Shown: in pieces, positions 1 to 8,281 of the stretch
Numbering within the stretch: position 1 is the stretch's first letter
Layout of the letters: each line of letters starts with the position of its first letter
Assembly: GCA_020161355.1 (NCBI GenBank)
Contig: JAIUOF010000001.1
Location: 496,001-560,000, forward strand
Source of the DNA: Bacteroidota bacterium
GTDB taxonomy: Bacteria > Bacteroidota > Bacteroidia > Cytophagales > Spirosomataceae
DNA: 64,000 nt
Reading direction: 5' to 3'
Program-made: the position numbers and the translations under genes
The notes under the pieces: model-generated
The model's database searches: none
The model's input: the letters and a program-made list of their open reading frames with translations, nothing else
What the model was told of the DNA's origin: nothing

Positions 1-717
1 TTCTCAATCTCCAGATTGGTTGGAGCTCCTCCGGGTTATGTGGGTTATGAAGAAGGTGGTCAATTAACCGAAAAAGTAAGAAGAAAACCTTATTCTGTAG
101 TTCTTTTAGATGAAATCGAAAAAGCCCACCCTGATGTTTTCAATATCCTTCTTCAGGTTTTGGATGATGGTATTCTAACTGATAGTCTGGGTAGGAGAGT
201 GGATTTCAGAAATACGATAATCATTATGACTTCCAATATTGGAGTCAGAGATTTGAAAGATTTTGGGGCAGGCATAGGATTTGCAACCAAAGCCAGAGTG
301 GAAAATCAGGACGATATGGTGAAAAGCACCATTCAGAATGCACTCAAGAAAACATTCTCTCCTGAATTTCTTAACAGATTAGATGATGTGATTGTATTTA
401 ACTCTTTGAGCAGAGAAGACATTCATCAGATTATTGAGATTTCTTTGAAAAAACTCCTTTCCAGAATTACCAGTCTGGGCTACAGTATGGAGCTCACCGA
501 GAAAGCAAAAGATTATCTTGCTGAAAAAGGTTATGATCAACAATATGGAGCCCGGCCATTAAATAGGGCTATTCAGAAATATGTGGAAGATCAGTTGGCT
601 GAAGAAATCCTGAAAGGGGCACTTTCAGAGGGCGATACCATTTTGGTAGATCATGTGGATGGAGAAGAAGTGTTAAGTTTTAACAAAAAACCAAAAGAAC
701 AGGCAATCGAACAATAA
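1..717 (+). CDS. clpC: ATP-dependent Clp protease ATP-binding subunit ClpC, C-terminal part (5' end outside window)
   Basis: The frame is open from base 1, so the gene is cut by the window edge and only about 238 C-terminal residues remain. They cover the second AAA+ module: the pore-loop segment [17 protein letters not shown], the Walker B region [14 protein letters not shown], the sensor-1 segment IIIMTSNIG and the C-terminal D2-small domain ([21 protein letters not shown]). ClpC is a hexameric cytosolic unfoldase that feeds substrates to ClpP. The wording of the motifs fits ClpC better than ClpB, but the N-terminal half that would settle this is missing. A strong terminator follows directly. 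Confidence 0.9.
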   Translation, partial: FSISRLVGAPPGYVGYEEGGQLTEKVRRKPYSVVLLDEIEKAHPDVFNILLQVLDDGILTDSLGRRVDFRNTIIIMTSNIGVRDLKDFGAGIGFATKARVENQDDMVKSTIQNALKKTFSPEFLNRLDDVIVFNSLSREDIHQIIEISLKKLLSRITSLGYSMELTEKAKDYLAEKGYDQQYGARPLNRAIQKYVEDQLAEEILKGALSEGDTILVDHVDGEEVLSFNKKPKEQAIEQ

Positions 718-736
718 ACCTTTAATACCATAACAG

Positions 737-764
737 GCACGGAGTTTTTACTTCGTGCTTTTTT
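737..764 (+). terminator. Rho-independent terminator of clpC
   Basis: GCACGGAG and CTTCGTGC form an 8-bp stem (one G-U pair) with a 6-nt loop, followed by six T. The hairpin covers an in-frame GTG at 755, which argues that the next gene starts at the ATG at 770. Confidence 0.85.
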
Positions 765-769
765 GTTTT

Positions 770-1927
770 ATGAAAAAACTTTTTGTTTTTCTGATGTTAT
801 TGGGAAGTTTTGGGTTAAGTGCCCAGAAATTATCCGAAAAAGCCCAATTTGGACTAGTTACTATTTCTCCGGGTTCCTCTGAGGATGCCATTTATCAAAT
901 CTGGGGGCACACTGTTTTACATCTCAATGACCCTGAAAACAATATTAATGAATGTTATGATTATGGTACATTCAGTTTTGATCAGCCAGGATTTGTGGTA
1001 AAATTTCTGAAAGGTACTTTGCCTTACCAAATGGCCAAATATGATTTTCAACTTTTTGTAGATCATTATAAAAACAATGAAAACCGCTCGGCATCAGAGC
1101 AAATCTTAAATTTATCAGCATCTCAAAAACAAGATTTGTACGATTTCCTGATGCATAATTACCTTCCTGAGAACAGGGAATACCGTTACCGATTTTTTTA
1201 TTACAATTGTGCCAGTAGAATCAGGGATATTCTGCAGCAGGTTTGTAAAGACTCCCTTCAATTTTCACCAACACTTCATGCCGACTCAAGCTACAGACAA
1301 TGGATTAATAAATATGCGGCAGCAAAGCAACCATGGACAAATTTGGGCATGCAAATCGCAATTGGGATTCCTGCCGATGAAAAAACGAAAGAATCGGGTG
1401 CTATGTTTCTTCCCGACAATCTGGCCATAGGATTCGATTCGGCGGTTATAGTTCATAATAATATCAAGCTACCATTTGTTTTAGCAAAAAATCAACTCAC
1501 TTTTGTGGATGAACCTCAGATACCAAAAGGAATCTTTAGTCCATTTGTGGTGCTAACCTTGTTTCTAATAATCATAACTATATTATCATTTTCACAAAAA
1601 GTGAAACCCAAATACCTCAAATGGTTTGACTATGCATATTTTGGATTTTTAGGTATTGCGGGATGGTTTTTAATGGGACTTTGGTTTCTTACAGACCATG
1701 GTGTAACTGAAAACAACATGAATGTCATTTGGGCATTTCCTCTGTTTTTTCCAATGATTATTTTCCTGAATAATAAAAAAATAATTAACCCTGTTTTTTA
1801 TATTTATCTGATTATCAACATCATTTTACTGGTTAGCTGGAAATTTATCCCGCAGGAAATTCCTACCGCTATCATTCCGGTAATTTTGACCGCTTTTGTC
1901 AGGATTTATTTCAATATCAAAAAATAA
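770..1927 (+). CDS. DUF4105 / Lnb-like membrane protein with N-terminal periplasmic domain
   Basis: A 385-aa protein. It has a signal peptide (MKKLFVFLMLLGSFGLSA), a periplasmic domain with the family signatures WGHTVLHLNDPE and YYNCASRIRD, and about five hydrophobic helices in the C-terminal third. This is the DUF4105 architecture, which from memory is now linked to the Bacteroides lipoprotein N-acyltransferase Lnb. The His of GHTVLH and the Cys of YNCAS are the likely catalytic pair. The ATG at 770 is preferred over the GTG at 755, which lies inside the clpC terminator. The stop is 1 nt before the next start, so the two genes are probably co-transcribed. The family call is firm; the enzymatic role is inferred. 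Confidence 0.75.
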   Translation: MKKLFVFLMLLGSFGLSAQKLSEKAQFGLVTISPGSSEDAIYQIWGHTVLHLNDPENNINECYDYGTFSFDQPGFVVKFLKGTLPYQMAKYDFQLFVDHYKNNENRSASEQILNLSASQKQDLYDFLMHNYLPENREYRYRFFYYNCASRIRDILQQVCKDSLQFSPTLHADSSYRQWINKYAAAKQPWTNLGMQIAIGIPADEKTKESGAMFLPDNLAIGFDSAVIVHNNIKLPFVLAKNQLTFVDEPQIPKGIFSPFVVLTLFLIIITILSFSQKVKPKYLKWFDYAYFGFLGIAGWFLMGLWFLTDHGVTENNMNVIWAFPLFFPMIIFLNNKKIINPVFYIYLIINIILLVSWKFIPQEIPTAIIPVILTAFVRIYFNIKK

Positions 1928-1928
1928 A

Positions 1929-2726
1929 ATGGATTTAAATAAGATTTGTAGTGAGGTAATAAATGTGGCCATTGCCGCAGGAGATTTTATCCAAAAAGAA
2001 TCAGAAAGTTTTACTTCAGATAAAATACAATATAAAGACATTAACAATCTGGTGTCTTATGTTGATAAAGAAGCCGAAAAACTGATCGTAAAACATCTTT
2101 TGGAAATATTGCCTGAGGCGGGTTTTATTACTGAAGAAAATACCATTGACAAAGAAAACAAAGAAGGTTTAAACTGGATTATTGACCCATTGGACGGTAC
2201 TTCGAATTTCATTCACGGTTTGCCTCATTATTCAGTAAGCTTAGCCTTAGCCCAGGGAAAAGATGTTTTGGTGGGTGTAATTTATAACATCACCAAAAAA
2301 GATGTTTATTCAGCAATAAAAGGTCAGGGAGCATTTAAAAACCAAAAAACCTTAAAAGTTACTCAAAATCAATCCTTAAGTCAGTGTCTTTTTGCCATCG
2401 GATTTCCGTATTTTAAATTTGATAATATGGAAAAATACATTCATATTCTAGAATCATTGATGCAAAAAACACATGGATTAAGAAGATTTGGCTCAGCCGC
2501 CCTTGATCTGGCTTTTGTGGCCGAAGGCTTCTATGATGGCTTTTTTGAATATAATCTCAATAGCTGGGATATGGCCGCGGGTGTTTTATTGGTAAAAGAA
2601 GCAGGCGGAATTATCACCGATTTCTCAGGTAACGATGATTATTTGTTTGGTGGAGATGTAATTGCTGGAGGAGCAGTACATCCCGAACTTTTAAAAGAAA
2701 TCAAACGTTTTTGGTATAAAGCTTAA
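1929..2726 (+). CDS. Inositol monophosphatase family protein
   Basis: A 265-aa cytosolic Mg2+-dependent phosphatase of the IMPase/SuhB fold. Motif 1 reads WIIDPLDGTSNFIHG (metal ligands Asp, Asp and Thr), the upstream metal-binding Glu is in ITEENT, and motif 2 reads SWDMAAGVLLVKEAGG. Likely substrates are inositol-1-phosphate or a related sugar phosphate; the sequence does not separate these from 3'-phosphoadenosine phosphatase activity. The start at 1929 lies 1 nt after the previous stop. An upstream in-frame start at 1896 would overlap the previous gene by more than 30 nt and adds nothing that matches the family. Confidence 0.85.
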   Translation: MDLNKICSEVINVAIAAGDFIQKESESFTSDKIQYKDINNLVSYVDKEAEKLIVKHLLEILPEAGFITEENTIDKENKEGLNWIIDPLDGTSNFIHGLPHYSVSLALAQGKDVLVGVIYNITKKDVYSAIKGQGAFKNQKTLKVTQNQSLSQCLFAIGFPYFKFDNMEKYIHILESLMQKTHGLRRFGSAALDLAFVAEGFYDGFFEYNLNSWDMAAGVLLVKEAGGIITDFSGNDDYLFGGDVIAGGAVHPELLKEIKRFWYKA

Positions 2727-2729
2727 ATA

Positions 2730-3248
2730 ATGGAAGAATTAAAATACCCTATTGGAAAATTTGACCCTACTAAAGAGTACGATTATGAATCAGCACTTTC
2801 GGCTTTGGAATTTCTGAAAGATTATCCGAAAATTTTGCGGGGTATTACCGCTAATATGACCGAAAAACAACTGGATACCGCCTACAGGCCGGAAGGTTGG
2901 ACCGCCCGCCAGGTAATTCATCATATTGCTGATTCTCACGCCAACATGTACATCAGAGTTAAACTGGCTCTCACAGAGGAAAATCCAACTATAAAAGGGT
3001 ACAATGAAGCCGAATGGGCTAAATTGCCGGATTCTGCTTTGCCCATCGAGGACTCTCTTTTAATCATTGAAGGCTTGCATAACAGGCTATATCATTTACT
3101 TAAAAATGAGCCCGCGGCTACCTTTGATAAAACATTTTATCATAATGGCTATCAAAGAACCTACATTTTGAAAAGTGTTCTGAATCTTTACAAATGGCAT
3201 TCTCAGCACCATCTTGAACATGTAAAAATCTGTATCAAAAATGCTTAG
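2730..3248 (+). CDS. DinB/YfiT family protein (putative bacillithiol S-transferase, BstA-like)
   Basis: A 172-aa four-helix-bundle protein. It opens with YPIGKFDP, typical of the YfiT branch, and carries the three metal-binding His positions in RQVIHHIADSH and KWHSQHHLEHV. The family binds a divalent metal and includes bacillithiol- or mycothiol-dependent transferases. Bacillithiol occurs in some Bacteroidota, so BstA is a reasonable guess, though the thiol and substrate are not shown. The gene begins 3 nt after the phosphatase stop and its last codons overlap the next small gene (ATGCTTAG), so the run from 770 to 3405 looks like one operon. Confidence 0.75.
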   Translation: MEELKYPIGKFDPTKEYDYESALSALEFLKDYPKILRGITANMTEKQLDTAYRPEGWTARQVIHHIADSHANMYIRVKLALTEENPTIKGYNEAEWAKLPDSALPIEDSLLIIEGLHNRLYHLLKNEPAATFDKTFYHNGYQRTYILKSVLNLYKWHSQHHLEHVKICIKNA

Positions 3249-3405
3249 ATTTCTTGAAAATATTGCCATCATCGTAATCTTTGGGATTGCGATAAGATAC
3301 ATAATAGTGAAATTATGGGGCAAAAAAGGAAGCTCGAGCCCAAGTTGTAGCACCTGCAGCTCGGGCAACTGTAATACTTGCCCAACTGCAAACAGCACTA
3401 ATTGA
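3241..3405 (+). CDS. Small Cys-rich single-span membrane protein (FeoB-associated type)
   Basis: A 54-aa peptide. It has one N-terminal membrane segment (ENIAIIVIFGIAIRYIIVKLW), a short basic stretch (GKKGSS) and a tail with four cysteines in the pattern CSTCSSGNCNTC. This is the layout of the small FeoB-associated Cys-rich membrane proteins. The ATG overlaps the stop of the preceding DinB-like gene by 8 nt, so translation is probably coupled. Its stop overlaps by 8 bp the end of the opposing transporter gene. No feoA or feoB is visible in the window, so the role in iron uptake or metal binding is only suggested by family. Confidence 0.65.
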   Translation: MLRFLENIAIIVIFGIAIRYIIVKLWGKKGSSSPSCSTCSSGNCNTCPTANSTN

Positions 3406-4165
3406 AAGTCGCTTTCTCGATCATCTGGTGAGAGGCTTCGTCTCCCAGATATTTGTCAATTATATAGTGCAGGAGGTAAATTAGCGGCGTGAGAGCTACT
3501 GCCATTGTAAATTTGTAAATGTAATTGACTCCACTCACGGCCATCACCTGTGCAAAATCCCATTTCCCGAATACATAGAAAGCAATAAATAGCACTACAA
3601 AGCTATCAATCAGCTGGGAAATTATCGTTGAACCTGTAGAACGCAACCAGATCATTCTGTTGGAAGTCCATTGTCTCAACTTGCTGAAAACCAAAGCATC
3701 CACCATTTGCCCAATTAAAAAAGCAATAATACTACCGGCAATAATTCCCATTCCCTGACGGAGAATCATACTGTAGGCGTTGTTAATATCAAGTGGTTTT
3801 CCCTGCAGGTCGAGCTTATTGATATCCATCCAAAAGGCTGCAGGAGGTAGGGCAGAGGCCGCATATAAAACAAAAAATGCATAGACAATGAGTATCGCAG
3901 TCAGATATGAAATGTATTTTACGCCTTTTACCCCGAAATATTCATTGATGATATCGGAAATAATAAAAACTATAGGCCAATTAATGGCACCGGCGGTCAT
4001 ATTAAAATCAAGTGAATAACCAAATATCTTGATACCGGCTGGAGGGAAACCGAGGGTGTTTTCGAGCGAAAATATCTTTCCGCCAATAATTTCAGCCACA
4101 ATGGCGTTTGTCAAAAATATCCCGCACAATACGATGAACAGGATTTGTTTCTTAGTAAAATTCAT
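3398..4165 (-). CDS. yhhQ: Queuosine precursor transporter, YhhQ (VUT) family
   Basis: A 255-aa integral membrane protein with about six hydrophobic helices. Family signatures are LTNAIVAEIIGGKIF near the start, the WPIVFIISDIINEYFG segment, and a C-terminal RSTGSTIISQLIDSFVVLFIAF stretch read in two parts. Members import 7-cyano-7-deazaguanine or 7-aminomethyl-7-deazaguanine for queuosine synthesis in tRNA. It overlaps the end of the upstream lolD-like gene by 4 nt (start-stop overlap) and so is translated from the same mRNA, though the two functions are unrelated. The 3' end converges on the Cys-rich peptide gene. Confidence 0.85.
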   Translation of the reverse strand: MNFTKKQILFIVLCGIFLTNAIVAEIIGGKIFSLENTLGFPPAGIKIFGYSLDFNMTAGAINWPIVFIISDIINEYFGVKGVKYISYLTAILIVYAFFVLYAASALPPAAFWMDINKLDLQGKPLDINNAYSMILRQGMGIIAGSIIAFLIGQMVDALVFSKLRQWTSNRMIWLRSTGSTIISQLIDSFVVLFIAFYVFGKWDFAQVMAVSGVNYIYKFTMAVALTPLIYLLHYIIDKYLGDEASHQMIEKATFN

Positions 4166-4815
4166 AGTTTTATTCTTCCATCAATTAGTTCAATTACCCG
4201 GTCCGACCTCTCGGCCAAATGTGGATTGTGTGTAACGATAACAAACGAAGACCCGAATTTGTCCCTCAAATCAAAAAATAAACTGTGCAATTCTTCTGCA
4301 TTTTTCGAGTCCAGATTCCCGCTGGGTTCGTCGGCAAATACATATTTGGGGCTATTAATCAATGCCCGTGCCACGGCTACCCTCTGCTGCTCACCGCCCG
4401 ACATTTCAGAAGGTAAATGGTCTTTTCTATCCAAAATATGCAAAGCTTCCATCAAAACCAAAGCCTTTTCTTTGGTTTCTTTTTCATCCTTTTTTCCTAC
4501 CCATGCCGGTAAACATATATTTTCAAGGGCAGTGAGCTCAGCCATAAGGTTATGAAACTGAAAAATAAAGCCGATTTCGCTATTTCTCACCCTGGATAAT
4601 TCCTTTGAATTTAAACCACTCAACTCTATTTTATCCAAAAATACTTTTCCTGAATCGGCCTTATCCAAAGTACCCAAAATGTGCAGTAAGGTACTTTTTC
4701 CTGCTCCTGAGGCTCCCACTATCGACACTATCTCTGACTCCTGAATACTGAGCGAAATATCCTTTAAAACCTCTAAAGAGCCGTATTTCTTATTAATATT
4801 ATGTGCTTCGAGCAT
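4162..4815 (-). CDS. lolD: LolD-like ABC transporter ATP-binding protein
   Basis: A 217-aa ATPase. Walker A is GASGAGKS (residues 34-41), the ABC signature is SGGEQQRVAVARAL, Walker B is YVFADEPSGNLDS, and the H-loop is FVIVTHNPHLA. Length and the GNLDSKNAEE segment match the LolD/MacB group, which powers lipoprotein release from the inner membrane or other mechanotransmission systems. The LolC/E-type permease partner is not in the window, which is common in Bacteroidota. The gene is the first of a two-gene unit with yhhQ and diverges from sucC. Confidence 0.8.
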   Translation of the reverse strand: MLEAHNINKKYGSLEVLKDISLSIQESEIVSIVGASGAGKSTLLHILGTLDKADSGKVFLDKIELSGLNSKELSRVRNSEIGFIFQFHNLMAELTALENICLPAWVGKKDEKETKEKALVLMEALHILDRKDHLPSEMSGGEQQRVAVARALINSPKYVFADEPSGNLDSKNAEELHSLFFDLRDKFGSSFVIVTHNPHLAERSDRVIELIDGRIKL

Positions 4816-4935
4816 TTTTTAAATTTAAAATTTCTTTGCAAAAAAACTATATTTGTTTCATATTATTTTTCTAAAAACCAAATATTTGCTAATTTGGCAA
4901 AAAATTAGAAAAGTTCAATTTTTATTTAACAATTT
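4816..4935. promoter_or_regulatory. Divergent intergenic region between lolD and sucC
   Basis: A 120-bp very AT-rich spacer holding the promoters of both divergent genes. On the + strand TATATTTG at 4848-4855 matches the Bacteroidota -7 element TAnnTTTG, but no TTTG lies at the expected distance upstream. A second partial match (TAATTTGG, 4890-4897) is nearer the sucC start. Neither is assigned firmly. Confidence 0.35.
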
Positions 4936-6147
4936 ATGAATATTCACGAGTACCAAGGGAAAGAAATTTTATCGAAATATGGTGTAAGAGTTCAACAAGG
5001 AATCGTTGCCTCTACAGTAGAAGAAGCTGTGGTGGGTTATCAGCAAATCGCTGAAAGGACTAATTCTAAATTTGCGGTGGTGAAGTCGCAAATACATGCC
5101 GGTGGTAGAGGAAAAGGGAAAATAGTAGGTACCGATCAAAGAGGTGTGGCTCTGGCCAAGTCAGCGGATGATGCCAAAACCATCGCTACCAATCTGCTGG
5201 GCAACACGCTTGTGACTATTCAAACCGGTGAAGAAGGAAAAGTAGTAAATAAAGTTTTGATTGCCGAAGACGTATATTATCCGGGTGCTTCTGAGCCGAA
5301 AGAATACTACGTATCGATATTGCTTGACAGAGGTAAAGCCTGCAATGTAATCATGGCTTCGACTGAAGGCGGGATGGACATCGAAGAAGTAGCTGAGCAT
5401 ACCCCTGAAAAAATCATCAAAGAGTGGATTGACCCAAGAGTGGGCTTTCAGGGTTTTCAGGCACGTAAAGTAGCCTACAAACTGGGCTTAAGCGGTGCGG
5501 CACACAAAGAGATGGTGGCCTTCCTTACTGCTTTGTACAAGGCGTATGAAGAAACTGACTCCTCGATGTTTGAGATTAACCCGGTTTTGAAAACTTCGGA
5601 CGACAAAATATTGGCCGTGGATGCCAAAGTAAACCTTGACGACAACGCTTTGTTCCGTCATAAAGATCTGGCTGAATTGAGAGACAAAGCAGAGGAAGAT
5701 CCTATGGAAGTTGAGGCCTCAGAAAGTGATCTTAACTACGTGAAACTGGACGGAAACGTGGGTTGTATGGTAAACGGAGCCGGTTTGGCGATGGCTACCA
5801 TGGATATTATCAAGCTTAAAGGCGGTGACCCTGCCAACTTCCTCGATGTAGGTGGTGGTGCCAATGCCAAAACGGTGGAAGCGGGTTTCAGATTGATATT
5901 GAAAGACCCTAACGTAAAGGCGATATTTGTGAACATATTTGGTGGAATTGTGCGTTGCGACAGGGTGGCTGCCGGTATAGTAGAAGCCTATAAAACCATT
6001 GGTGATATTCCGGTGCCGATTATCGTGAGACTACAAGGAACCAACGCCGAAGAAGGAGCCAAAATTATCAACGAATCAGGCCTGAAAGTATATTCAGCTG
6101 TATTACTCAAAGACGCTGCCGACTTGATTACTAAGGTGTTGGCGTAA
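4936..6147 (+). CDS. sucC: Succinyl-CoA synthetase (ADP-forming) beta subunit
   Basis: A 403-aa subunit of the citric-acid-cycle enzyme that interconverts succinyl-CoA and succinate with ATP or GTP formation. It begins with the hallmark MNIHEYQGKEILSKYGV. The ATP-grasp domain fills about residues 1-230 (KSQIHAGGRGKGKIVG, EINPVLKT). The ligase-CoA domain follows, with the GCMVNGAGLAMATMDIIK loop and FVNIFGGIVRCD. SucD is not adjacent, as is often the case in this phylum. Length fits the family (about 390-405 aa). The gene stands alone and ends in a clear terminator. Confidence 0.95.
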   Translation: MNIHEYQGKEILSKYGVRVQQGIVASTVEEAVVGYQQIAERTNSKFAVVKSQIHAGGRGKGKIVGTDQRGVALAKSADDAKTIATNLLGNTLVTIQTGEEGKVVNKVLIAEDVYYPGASEPKEYYVSILLDRGKACNVIMASTEGGMDIEEVAEHTPEKIIKEWIDPRVGFQGFQARKVAYKLGLSGAAHKEMVAFLTALYKAYEETDSSMFEINPVLKTSDDKILAVDAKVNLDDNALFRHKDLAELRDKAEEDPMEVEASESDLNYVKLDGNVGCMVNGAGLAMATMDIIKLKGGDPANFLDVGGGANAKTVEAGFRLILKDPNVKAIFVNIFGGIVRCDRVAAGIVEAYKTIGDIPVPIIVRLQGTNAEEGAKIINESGLKVYSAVLLKDAADLITKVLA

Positions 6148-6170
6148 GATATATTTAGTATTTGTTTTGA

Positions 6171-6199
6171 AAAACGACCTCGAGAGGGGTCGTTTTTTT
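6171..6199 (+). terminator. Rho-independent terminator of sucC
   Basis: AACGACCT pairs with GGGTCGTT across a short purine-rich loop and is followed by seven T. It marks the end of the core-genome segment before the AT-rich accessory stretch. Confidence 0.85.
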
Positions 6200-6365
6200 G
6201 TATAAATTACAAGGAAATATTTCTTGAGACTTTGCTGTGATATTTGATTTATATCTCCATTTTTCTAAATTAGAAATATTAATTAAGAATAAATACAAAC
6301 TTATATATTTTCAGCCTTTGGTTAAAGGCTTTCCCAAAGGTTTCGTACTAAGTCAGTTGGAAAAT

Positions 6366-6826
6366 ATGAAAAAAAAATTTACATAATATTTTGCTTTTTT
6401 CTCTCATTCAATTCTCATACCTCATCAAACTCCATTGATAAAGCAAAATTTACAATTTTAAAAACAAATAAATCCATTAGTTTGAATAATGAAGACTTCC
6501 ATCTTGCCAAAAAACTTGCAAAACAAAGAATTGAAATATATAATGCAGAAGAGATCGCCTCTAGTGTTGATCGAGGTTAATTTTTTGGGCGTCTCATTAC
6601 ATAACAAAGGCAGAATAATTGAATTTGGCAAATACTATAAATAATGTGAAGCTTTTACAAATGAAAAAGGTGAAAAATTGTAAGTTTTAATTGTCTTTGT
6701 CACTCAATGCCAAATTGGGAAACAGAAAAAATTATTGTAGAAGATGGAGGGAGTTGAAATTTTCAAATTGCAGTAAATCTCGACAAAAAAATAGTTTTTG
6801 GATTTATGATAAATGGAGAAGCATAA
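6366..6826 (+). pseudogene. Decayed gene for a small secreted protein
   Basis: ATG at 6366 is followed by nine A and then, in frame, an early stop (MKKKFT-stop). Adding one A gives a signal-peptide-like start (MKKKIYIIFCFFLSFNSH) that stays open to the SVDRG-stop near 6580. A second frame then carries a coherent stretch (LIEVNFLGVSLHNKGRIIEF) to a stop after KYYK, continued beyond it by CEAFTNEKGEKL-stop. A third block reads MPNWETEKIIVEDGGS, stop, then NFQIAVNLDKKIVFGFMI up to the stop at 6824-6826. These blocks in order look like one secreted protein of about 150 aa broken by at least two frameshifts and several stops. The original family is not recognised. Confidence 0.6.
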
Positions 6827-7213
6827 ATAGCTTATTACAAAAGATCCTTCTAATCACCCAATCTTTGGGAACTTCTAAATTCTTGGGTGATTGTTTAAAT
6901 TTTCATTTTGTTCCTATACAAACATGTTTTGGAGCGACAATTTAATGTAGTTTTTAAAAATTTCTAGTTCTTTTTTTTGCATATTCGTTACAGCTTATGT
7001 AAGTTTGTTTTGTTGTTTTTGGGGCTAAATTTTAGTTTTAAGTTAGAATTTGTTTCTTTACAAATTCCTCGAGCGACTGGATTCTGAGGTGGATTGCAAA
7101 ATCCTGCGGTACAACATAATCCGTTATTAAATGTTTTAATTTTAAACAAAAAACTCAACTTTCTGCCAAAACATCGTTTTGCACAGCGTTGGAACAAAAA
7201 TCTTTAATTTTAA
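6827..7213. other. 387-bp gene-free AT-rich stretch with a perfect inverted repeat
   Basis: No plausible gene was found. An in-frame stretch running to 6945 on the + strand is only a byproduct of the decayed gene upstream. Within the region AATCACCCAA (6852-6861) and TTGGGTGATT (6883-6892) form a perfect 10-bp inverted repeat with a 21-nt loop. There is no following T-run, so it is not a typical terminator. The rest up to the next ATG shows nothing recognisable. Confidence 0.45.
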
Positions 7214-8281
7214 ATGAAAATGAAAAAAATCCTCCTTCTGTTTTGTTTATTTTATTACAATAATTCATTTACTCAAAATTTTGAAAGTGGTAAGATTTTC
7301 TTTCAAAATGGAGATTCCCTTGTTGGCTTTATCAAAGATAATAGACTAGGAAAAATGACACAATCTTGTATTTACAGAGATAAAATTGAAAATCAAAATT
7401 CTATTTTGTACAGACCTTTTGAAATTTCGTATTTTTTAGAAAATAACAAACGATTCGAAAGTACAGCATTTGTGGAAAATGGTAAAAATAAGAATATATT
7501 TTCTTTGGTATTAGTTAAAGGCAAAATATCACTTTATCAATACAGTCCAAATGGTTTTTTAATAAAAAAAAATGATAGCATCCAAATCTTAAAAAAAGTT
7601 CAAAGAATTCGAGCAGGTGACAAATATGTAGATAAACAACTATACATCTATCAAATCGATAGCTTATGCAATGATTGTATTAATCGCTATACTTTTATTG
7701 AAAAGTTAGACTATAAGGTAGAAAATTTAACTGAAGCCATTTCAAAGTATAATCAATGCGTAGGAAATCAAGAGTATAAAATTAGTAAGGAGAAAAATTT
7801 GACCAGATTTGGCGGTAAATTGTTATTTGGGTCTGGGGAATTTAATTCAACTGGGGTGAAAGAATCATCTCTATTCTATGGTGCCGGGATATTTTTCCAA
7901 ATAGCAGGTGATAATAGGGTCAATAGAAGATTATCAACAACAGTCGAGGCTAATATTTCGAAATATTCATTTGAGAAAATAAAATATAACCCTTCTTTTC
8001 TTGGTATTAATTTATTACTTCAATATGCATTAAGAAACCCACAAGAAAAAGGTTTCCCTTTTTTTGAATTGGGATTTTCCACTAATCAGAGAGTGAATGG
8101 GGAAAAGAAATTTCAAAAAAGTGGTTTTGGACTTGCAACACCTATTGGAATTGGTTATCAGTCTGGTTGGAAATCTACTTCAAAAACAAAGCTAAATTTA
8201 GGAGTGAGGTACTATCAATTTATTAACGCACCTGTTTATCAAATTAGAAACATAGTTGCAATAGTTGGATTATCTTTTTAA
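7214..8281 (+). CDS. Hypothetical secreted protein, probable outer-membrane beta-barrel
   Basis: 355 aa, not recognised as a named family. It has a signal peptide (MKMKKILLLFCLFYYNNSFTQ, cut likely after Gln). The N-terminal half begins FESGKIFFQNGDSLVGFIKD and resembles small extracellular domains in Bacteroidota. The C-terminal half alternates aromatic and glycine-rich strands (SLFYGAGIFFQIAGD, FPFFELGFSTNQ, LNLGVRYYQF) and ends in a hydrophobic strand with terminal Phe (IVAIVGLSF), as barrels of the outer membrane do. It is very AT-rich, like the decayed gene before it. ATG at 7220 is an alternative start. Gene status is firm; function is unknown. Confidence 0.6.
   Translation: MKMKKILLLFCLFYYNNSFTQNFESGKIFFQNGDSLVGFIKDNRLGKMTQSCIYRDKIENQNSILYRPFEISYFLENNKRFESTAFVENGKNKNIFSLVLVKGKISLYQYSPNGFLIKKNDSIQILKKVQRIRAGDKYVDKQLYIYQIDSLCNDCINRYTFIEKLDYKVENLTEAISKYNQCVGNQEYKISKEKNLTRFGGKLLFGSGEFNSTGVKESSLFYGAGIFFQIAGDNRVNRRLSTTVEANISKYSFEKIKYNPSFLGINLLLQYALRNPQEKGFPFFELGFSTNQRVNGEKKFQKSGFGLATPIGIGYQSGWKSTSKTKLNLGVRYYQFINAPVYQIRNIVAIVGLSF

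Noticed and set aside
4145..4555. 136-aa open frame on the + strand
   Set aside because: Antisense to the lolD-like ATPase, whose motifs are complete.
6360..6380. A-run at the decayed gene as a phase-variation switch
   Set aside because: Downstream frameshifts and stops mean that restoring the first frame would not give a full protein.
6691..6945. 84-aa open frame on the + strand
   Set aside because: Runs in another frame through the decayed gene and the inverted repeat; the protein composition is not natural.
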